Assembly (NCBI GenBank): GCA_963627465.1
Contig: CAVGBO010000067.1
Location: forward strand, 1-16,214
DNA: 16,214 bases
Direction: 5' to 3'
Origin: CAKUFA01 sp963627465
GTDB lineage: Bacteria > Bacillota > Clostridia > Christensenellales > Aristaeellaceae
Positions 12,368 through 16,214 of the stretch are shown piece by piece (positions within the stretch are counted from its first letter, which is position 1; each line of letters begins with the position of its first letter). The notes under the pieces are model-generated. The model saw nothing but the letters and a program-made list of their open reading frames with translations. It was not told where the DNA came from and did not search any database. Both the position numbers and the translations under genes were made by a program.

Positions 12368-12853
12368 ATGTTAAACTACCGCCCCATTACCCCGGCGGAT
12401 GACGCGGCTGTGGCACGGATCATCCGCACCAATCTGGAAAAGATGCACCTGAACATTCCCGGCACGGTCTACTTTGATCCCCAGCTGGATCACCTGAGCA
12501 GCTTTTACACCGCCCCGGGCACGAACCGTGCCTACTTCGTCGCCCTGGATGATGCAGGGCAGGTGGTCGGCGGCGTAGGCGTGGGGGAATTTGAGGGCTT
12601 CCCTGCCTGCGGGGAAATGCAGAAGCTGTACCTGAGCGATGCCGCCAAGGGCAAGGGCTGGGGCAAGGCGTTGGTGCTCTTGGCAGAGGACTGGGCGAAG
12701 CAGGCCGGCTATCAGCAGCTGTATCTGGAGACCCACAGCAACCTGACCACCGCCATGGGCTTGTATGCAAAGCTGGGCTTTCACGAAATCCCCCGCCCCG
12801 ATGGGGTGATGCACACCACCATGGATCACTTCTTCCTGAAACAACTTATCTGA
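12368..12853 (+). CDS. GNAT-family N-acetyltransferase
   Basis: 161 residues, one GNAT domain, which moves an acetyl group from acetyl-CoA to an amine. It begins YRPITPADDAAVARIIR, a typical GNAT opening. VVGGVGVGEF is strand 4, and MQKLYLSDAAKGKGWGKALV carries the acetyl-CoA pyrophosphate loop (GKGWGKA, matching R/QxxGxG/A). LYLETHSNLTTAMGLYAKLGFHEI is the C-terminal motif. AAGGAG lies 6 nt before the ATG. The substrate cannot be read from sequence. It converges with the glycosyltransferase gene at 12914 and shares a two-way terminator with it. Confidence 0.92.
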   Translation: MLNYRPITPADDAAVARIIRTNLEKMHLNIPGTVYFDPQLDHLSSFYTAPGTNRAYFVALDDAGQVVGGVGVGEFEGFPACGEMQKLYLSDAAKGKGWGKALVLLAEDWAKQAGYQQLYLETHSNLTTAMGLYAKLGFHEIPRPDGVMHTTMDHFFLKQLI

Positions 12854-12869
12854 TCGAATCCCTTTCTAT

Positions 12870-12915
12870 AGAAAAAAGCTTTCTTCCGTCATGGGCGGTC
12901 GAAAGCTTCTTTCTT
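12870..12915. terminator. Two-way terminator between convergent genes
   Basis: AAGCTTTC (12876-12883) pairs with GAAAGCTT (12901-12908). Read leftward the stem is followed by TTTT, ending the glycosyltransferase transcript; read rightward by CTTTCTT, ending the GNAT transcript. Confidence 0.8.
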
Positions 12916-13804
12916 ATAGGACAAATCTGTTCTCGCTGTAGTAGTCCCCCACAAAGTGGGCGATCTCGTGGGTGGGGTCAAGAGAATCCGGCAGCGTGCC
13001 TGCCTCCTGCCGCTGACGGAATTCGTCCACCGCCTTGGCGTACGCCCCGCCTTGATGCTGGAAGATGGGGATCAGGTACGCCACCCGGGCGGAATTGCTC
13101 CACTTGCAGGCAATCAGCAGGCTGGCCAGGGCGGAGTAGTACACCTCCGCATCCGAGGGCAGCCACTTGCTGTCGTTGCTCAGCTTCTTGGCGTGGAACA
13201 CGGGGGCAAGGGGCTGGTAAATCAGCTTCCACCCGTGAAGCCGCAGCCGCCAGGAGAAGTCCACATCGTCACAGTAGAGGAAGAAATTTTCCGCATCGAA
13301 GCCTCCCACCTGCCGGAAGGCTTCCCGCCGGGTCATGATGCATGCGCCGGTGGCCCACTCGGTGGTGAAGGTCAGGGGATCATAGGCCTTGTGGTGCTCC
13401 ATGGGGGTCTGCCGGGCTTCCGTCAGCCCAACTTCAGGATCTTTGAAGGGGGCAAGCATCACGGACAGGAATCGGGGGGCAACCACAATGTCCGGGTTCA
13501 TGGTGATGAAGTAGTCCGCCTCCGACCCTTCCGCCAGCAGGTTCAGCCCACGGGATGTGCCGGAGTTGAACCCGAAGAACCGATAGTCGAAGGTCATCCA
13601 CTTTCCCACCCGGCGGCGGATGGCGTTCACATCCTCCTCCGTCAGCAAAGGCTTGGGGGACGCATCCCCGTACACGAAGCGGAAAGCGATCTCCCCCGCC
13701 TCCTGCCGGTATACCTTCACGGCATTGGCCATGGCGGAAATGGCGGCATCCATGGAGTCCCTGTCGTTGCCGTACAGCACGGCCTGAAGCTGAATACTGA
13801 GCAT
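12914..13804 (-). CDS. Family-2 glycosyltransferase (rhamnosyltransferase-like)
   Basis: 296 residues with a GT-A fold: SIQLQAVLYGND at the start, FNSGTSRGLNLLAEGSEADYFITMNPDIVV (NPD in the place of the DxD metal motif), TEWATGACIMTRREAFRQVGGFDAENFFLYCDDVDFSWRLRLHGW (acceptor site and catalytic ED-like region) and PVFHAKKLS. No membrane helix, so it acts at the inner face of the membrane on a lipid-linked or surface glycan. The start is uncertain: AAAGGAG lies 10 nt before ATG 13804 and 4 nt before ATG 13810. It lies downstream of a second GT2 gene, with a terminator-like hairpin and a partial family A element between them. Confidence 0.88.
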   Translation of the reverse strand: MLSIQLQAVLYGNDRDSMDAAISAMANAVKVYRQEAGEIAFRFVYGDASPKPLLTEEDVNAIRRRVGKWMTFDYRFFGFNSGTSRGLNLLAEGSEADYFITMNPDIVVAPRFLSVMLAPFKDPEVGLTEARQTPMEHHKAYDPLTFTTEWATGACIMTRREAFRQVGGFDAENFFLYCDDVDFSWRLRLHGWKLIYQPLAPVFHAKKLSNDSKWLPSDAEVYYSALASLLIACKWSNSARVAYLIPIFQHQGGAYAKAVDEFRQRQEAGTLPDSLDPTHEIAHFVGDYYSENRFVL

Positions 13805-13875
13805 CACCATCACGCTCCTTTCGTCGACGAAGTGGCTTCGCCACTTTGTCGAGTTTTGCACGCTCTCATTGGTCG

Positions 13876-13895
13876 AAGGGCTTCGCCCTTTTTTT
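13876..13895 (+). terminator. Terminator-like hairpin on the + strand
   Basis: AAGGGC-TTC-GCCCTT followed by five more T. No + strand gene ends here, so it would stop antisense transcription; it may simply be a by-product of the tandem repeat. Confidence 0.5.
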
Positions 13896-13948
13896 ACGCT
13901 TCGCCCTTTTTTTACGCTTCGCCCCGTTTTTACGCTTTGCCCCGTTTA
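13879..13948. repeat. 18-bp tandem repeat
   Basis: Four units of the form ACGCTTCGCCC followed by a T run (13879-13895, 13896-13913, 13914-13931, 13932-13948), slightly diverged. It occupies the middle of the partial family A element. Confidence 0.8.
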
Positions 13949-13956
13949 ACGCTCTC

Positions 13957-13974
13957 AAAAACGCCCCGAAGGGG
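13957..13974 (-). terminator. Terminator-like hairpin after the upstream glycosyltransferase
   Basis: Read leftward: CCCC-TTC-GGGG, CG, then TTTTT. It lies 22 bp past the stop at 13996. The stem is short, so partial read-through into the next gene is likely. Confidence 0.55.
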
Positions 13975-13995
13975 TCGCCACCCGGGGCTTTTCGC

Positions 13996-15237
13996 TTATG
14001 GATGGTTTGCGTTCCTTTGCAGCCGGTGCTTGATTCTTCCACCCAGGCGCAGCACCTTGCCCCCTGCCCGGCGCAGCGCCGTCCCCAGCCCCTGGGTGCG
14101 GCATACCTGCCGGAATCCCCGAAGCATCCGGGGCAGCCAGGTCATCCTCCGCCCGATTTTCCAGGACGTGGAGGCCATCAGGGCGGCGATCTGCCCGTCC
14201 TTGGCCTGCAGCTGCTGATCCTTCTCCTGCAGGGCGGCGTCCTTTTCCGCCAGCAGCTTTTCCTGCACGGGATCCTTGGTGGGCACGTACACCTCGGTGG
14301 GCATGCCCATCACCGCCGGCATGTAGTCGCTGGGCAGCACCAGCATGGATCGACGCATTTTCTCCCGAACGATCTGATAATCCTTCTCCCATTCCTCCTC
14401 CGGGATCATGTTGGAGGAGGTGAAGGCGTTCGTCCACCGGCGGTAGGTGGCAGTAGGGGTGCAGATGTCCTTCACCCCCAGCACCGTGGCCACCCGCATG
14501 AGGAAATCCCAGCCCTCGTACACCGTCAGCCCCTCATCGAAGCAGAAGCCGTATGCCCCCATCACTTCCCGGGGGAAGCACAGGCTCATCATGGGGCACC
14601 GGTTTTCCTCCATTTGCAGGATCACGTTGAAAGGGGTGCAGTACAGGGATTCCGGGGCGGCAACCGCCCGCAGGCACCCTTCCCCCTCCGGGGAGGCGAT
14701 CACATCCCACCTTTGGGATAGGGCGAAGGCGTGGAGCACGCTGCCCGGGGCTTCCTCCGCCGCCTGACGGAAGGCTTCCGCCCAGTCCCCGGTGAGCAGA
14801 TCATCATCGTCGTACACGGCGATGTACCGGCCGTGGGCGTGGGCAAAGCCCAGGTTCAGGGGATGGGCACGGCTTCCCTCTTCCACGTCATAGCGGCGGA
14901 TCTTCTGCCGGAAATCCTCTTCCAGCTCAAGGAGGATGCTGTCCACCAGCGCCTTCCCTGCCGCGTCCGCCCGGTGCACCATCAGCAGCACCTCAAAGTC
15001 CTGCATGCTCTGGGCACGGAGGCACAGCAGGGCTTCCCGCAGCTGTTCCGGCCGCTGCCCCTGGGTGCGGAGGATCACCGACAGAAACACGCAGCCAGCC
15101 TGCCCCTGCTCCTCCGCCAAAATGGGCGCAAGAGTCTCCGCAAACAGAGGCGCGCGCTTGTTCCGCTCCGCCACGTGGCGGAACCAGTTGGTGTAGCTTG
15201 CCCACAGGGCAGGGGTGAAGGAGGATGTGGCGTCCAT
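13996..15237 (-). CDS. Family-2 glycosyltransferase with C-terminal coiled coil
   Basis: 413 residues. A GT-A domain spans about 35-260: FLSVILRTQGQRPEQLREAL (nucleotide-sugar binding start), HPLNLGFAHAHGRYIAVYDDDDLL with a clear DDD metal motif, and YEGWDFLMRVATVLG near the acceptor site. Residues about 315-360 form a short coiled coil (EKLLAEKDAALQEKDQQLQ), followed by ASTSWKIGRRMTWLPRMLRG, a tail often seen on glycosyltransferases that build cell-wall polysaccharides, and then a basic end. The start at 15237 has AAAGGAG 8 nt upstream and an almost perfect promoter 40 bp further back. The frame's extension to 15303 crosses that promoter and is rejected. Acceptor and sugar are unknown. Confidence 0.9.
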   Translation of the reverse strand: MDATSSFTPALWASYTNWFRHVAERNKRAPLFAETLAPILAEEQGQAGCVFLSVILRTQGQRPEQLREALLCLRAQSMQDFEVLLMVHRADAAGKALVDSILLELEEDFRQKIRRYDVEEGSRAHPLNLGFAHAHGRYIAVYDDDDLLTGDWAEAFRQAAEEAPGSVLHAFALSQRWDVIASPEGEGCLRAVAAPESLYCTPFNVILQMEENRCPMMSLCFPREVMGAYGFCFDEGLTVYEGWDFLMRVATVLGVKDICTPTATYRRWTNAFTSSNMIPEEEWEKDYQIVREKMRRSMLVLPSDYMPAVMGMPTEVYVPTKDPVQEKLLAEKDAALQEKDQQLQAKDGQIAALMASTSWKIGRRMTWLPRMLRGFRQVCRTQGLGTALRRAGGKVLRLGGRIKHRLQRNANHP

Positions 15238-15274
15238 TGGCGGGGCTCCTTTCGGGGGATTATCGATTAAGGGA

Positions 15275-15303
15275 AGGATAATCGAAACAGAAAAAACTGT
15301 CAA
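15275..15303 (-). promoter_or_regulatory. Strong promoter of the glycosyltransferase genes
   Basis: Read leftward: TTGACA, 17 bp, TATCCT. It is divergent from the ruvC promoter 45 bp away. GATAATC-type motifs recur in both orientations nearby (about 15259, 15278, 15387) and might be operator sites, though this is weak. Confidence 0.8.
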
Positions 15304-15347
15304 GTCAAATGCAGGGAAAATACGTTCCCGTAACCCCGGCTTTTCGT

Positions 15348-15376
15348 TTGACTTTTGGCTCCTTGACGATTATGAT
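15348..15376 (+). promoter_or_regulatory. Promoter of ruvC
   Basis: TTGACT, 17 bp, TATGAT on the + strand. Transcription would start near 15383, giving ruvC a leader of about 350 nt that contains a terminator-like hairpin and a full family A element. Confidence 0.7.
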
Positions 15377-15444
15377 AAGCATGGATGATTATCCCTAGTT
15401 GGTCAGTCACCCCCGGGCGGCAAAGCCCACTGTTGGCGACGTGT

Positions 15445-15512
15445 CCCCCGGGAGGCGTTGGAGGGCTCGACCCCTTCGGGGCTTTTTTCGGGCATAAACC
15501 GGGGCGAAGAGC
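15445..15512 (+). repeat. Short relative of family A in the ruvC leader
   Basis: CCCCCGGGAGGCGTTGGAGG, GCTCGACCCCTTCGGGGC, a T run, then CGGGCATAAACCGGGGCGAAG. Its first 25 or so bases repeat at 15541-15565, the start of the full element, except for one base. A third CCCCCGGG start without the rest lies at 15412. Confidence 0.65.
15469..15488 (+). terminator. Terminator-like hairpin inside the ruvC leader
   Basis: CCCC-TTC-GGGG, C, then six T (15483-15488). It lies about 90 nt after the predicted transcription start and 245 bp before ruvC, with no gene to end, so it may act as an attenuator. Confidence 0.6.
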
Positions 15513-15545
15513 TTCCTGTAAGGAAGGCTCAAACAATCACCCCCC

Positions 15546-15719
15546 GGGTGGCGTTGGAGGGCTCGCAAGCCCTCCGACTCTAGATCGGGAATCGGCGGCG
15601 TGTACGGCGATTCCCGCAGCAATCCGAAGGATTGCTACCTTACACGAAGGAGTGGCCGGGAGCGAAGCGACCAACGACTGAGTGCAAATCTCGACAAAGT
15701 GGCTCTGCCACTTTGTCGA
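15546..15719 (+). repeat. Family A structured element in the ruvC leader
   Basis: About 174 bp in the sense of ruvC, ending 13 nt before its start codon. Order: GGGTGGCGTTGGAGGG opening; GGAGGGC / GCCCTCC hairpin (15556-15575); CGGGAATCG / CGATTCCCG stem (15586-15594 with 15608-15616) with a 13-nt loop; GCAATCC-GAA-GGATTGC (15619-15635); CCTTACACGA; GGCCGGGAGCGAAGCGACCA; GAGTGCAAA; and the terminal hairpin TCGACAAAGTGGC / GCCACTTTGTCGA (15691-15719), whose stem is identical to the pnp copy. Confidence 0.88.
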
Positions 15720-15732
15720 AATGGAGGCTACT

Positions 15733-16214
15733 ATGCGAATCCTGGGCATTGACCCCGGCTACGCCCTCATGGGCTGGGGCGTGATTGAATCGGACTGCGG
15801 CCGGATGCGCCTGATCAACTACGGCTGTGTGGAGACCAAGGCAGGCCAGCCCATGCAGCACCGGCTGCGCACCCTCCAATTAGGGGTGCAGACCCTGGTG
15901 AACACCTACAAGCCGGACGATGTGGCCTTTGAGGAGCTGTTCTTCGCCCGGAACGTGACCACCGCCCTCATGGTAGGGGCTGCCCGTGGAGCGGCGATTA
16001 TCGCCGCAGCGGAGTACACGGAGAACCTGTACGAGTACACCCCCATGCAGATCAAGCAGGCGGTCACCGGCTACGGCAAGGCGGATAAGAAGCAGGTGCA
16101 GCAGATGGTGAAGCTGATGATGCACATGGACACCGTCCCCACCCCGGACGATGCGGCAGACGCCATCGCCGCTGCCATTACCCACGCCCAAACCGGCCCG
16201 GCGAAGGTGCAGTT
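15733..16214 (+). CDS. ruvC: Crossover junction endodeoxyribonuclease RuvC (3' end outside window)
   Basis: 160 codons are visible with no stop; the protein continues past the window. RuvC cuts Holliday junctions in recombination repair together with RuvAB. Visible: MRILGIDPGYALMGWGVI (first catalytic Asp at residue 7), AFEELFFARNVTTA (catalytic Glu about 68), GAARGAAIIAA, then PMQIKQAVTGYGKADKKQVQQMV and TPDDAADAIAAAITHA (last Asp pair about 140). All four catalytic acids are therefore present, and the visible part is nearly the normal length of about 160-170. GGAGG lies 5 nt before the ATG. ruvA and ruvB usually follow in Clostridia and would be expected to the right. Confidence 0.95.
   Translation, partial: MRILGIDPGYALMGWGVIESDCGRMRLINYGCVETKAGQPMQHRLRTLQLGVQTLVNTYKPDDVAFEELFFARNVTTALMVGAARGAAIIAAAEYTENLYEYTPMQIKQAVTGYGKADKKQVQQMVKLMMHMDTVPTPDDAADAIAAAITHAQTGPAKVQ

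Larger units (their letters stand above)
13824..13988 (-). repeat. Partial, rearranged family A element upstream of the glycosyltransferase
   Basis: Same sense as the downstream gene. It keeps the terminal hairpin (13824-13852, one mismatch in the stem), the block GAGAGCGTGCAAAACTC, a GGGC-GAA-GCCC hairpin followed by CGACCA, and the opening CCCCGGGTGGCG (13976-13987). The middle found in the pnp and ruvC copies is missing; in its place are an 18-bp tandem repeat (13879-13948) and a terminator-like hairpin. Confidence 0.75.

Noticed and set aside
1..16214. tRNA, rRNA, insertion sequences with transposase, phage integrase
   Set aside because: Looked for and not seen. No protein in any supported gene resembles a transposase or integrase, so any mobility of families A or B would need an enzyme encoded elsewhere.

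Overview
The window looks like a GC-rich Clostridia chromosome. The closest fit I can suggest is the Faecalibacterium/Gemmiger side of the Oscillospirales. The reasons are the Firmicutes-type neighbourhoods (rpsO-pnp-M16 peptidase; ruvX followed by DUF1292 genes), strong AGGAGG-type ribosome binding sites, an L-2-amino-thiazoline-4-carboxylate hydrolase-type gene, and intergenic regions packed with GC-rich hairpins. No database search was possible, so the genus is an inference.

Layout. 32-1372 (-): secreted polysaccharide deacetylase. 1373-2074: intergenic hairpin-repeat array. 2075-3213 (-): ruvX fused in frame to a DUF1292 protein, then a second DUF1292 protein with a Cys/His-rich tail. 3214-3656: repeat array. 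3657-5626 (-): M16 peptidase and transglutaminase-like protein, overlapping by 4 bp. 5627-5808: one repeat unit. 5809-6411 (-): ATC hydrolase-family protein. 6412-6773: repeat array. 6832-8988 (-): pnp with its terminator. 9013-9281: structured leader and promoter of pnp. 9424-9678 (-): rpsO with promoter and terminator. 9898-10062 (+): unrecognised 54-residue gene with its own promoter and terminator. 10145-11448 (-): AT-richer three-gene accessory operon (DUF4417 protein, an MGGRG-start protein, a small acidic protein). 11828-12232 (+): GtrA-like membrane protein. 12368-12853 (+): GNAT acetyltransferase. 12914-15237 (-): two family-2 glycosyltransferases. 15733-end (+): ruvC, cut by the window edge.

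How the genes fit together. The conserved genes are housekeeping: RNA decay (PNPase), ribosome (S15) and Holliday-junction processing (RuvC, RuvX). The deacetylase, GtrA and two glycosyltransferases point to cell-envelope polysaccharide work. The DUF4417 operon is the only clear accessory island.

The most unusual content is non-coding. Family B is a 75-85 bp hairpin unit whose stem changes on both sides together while loop and tail stay constant. It is arranged as converging units around an AT-rich inverted repeat in three intergenic regions, and one array carries an exact 171-bp duplication. Family A is a roughly 180-bp multi-hairpin element. It lies just upstream of the ribosome binding sites of pnp and ruvC in the same sense as each gene, with compensatory stem changes and a conserved 13-nt loop. 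A partial, rearranged copy precedes a glycosyltransferase gene. Family A is my best candidate for an undescribed cis-acting RNA or a structured mobile element.
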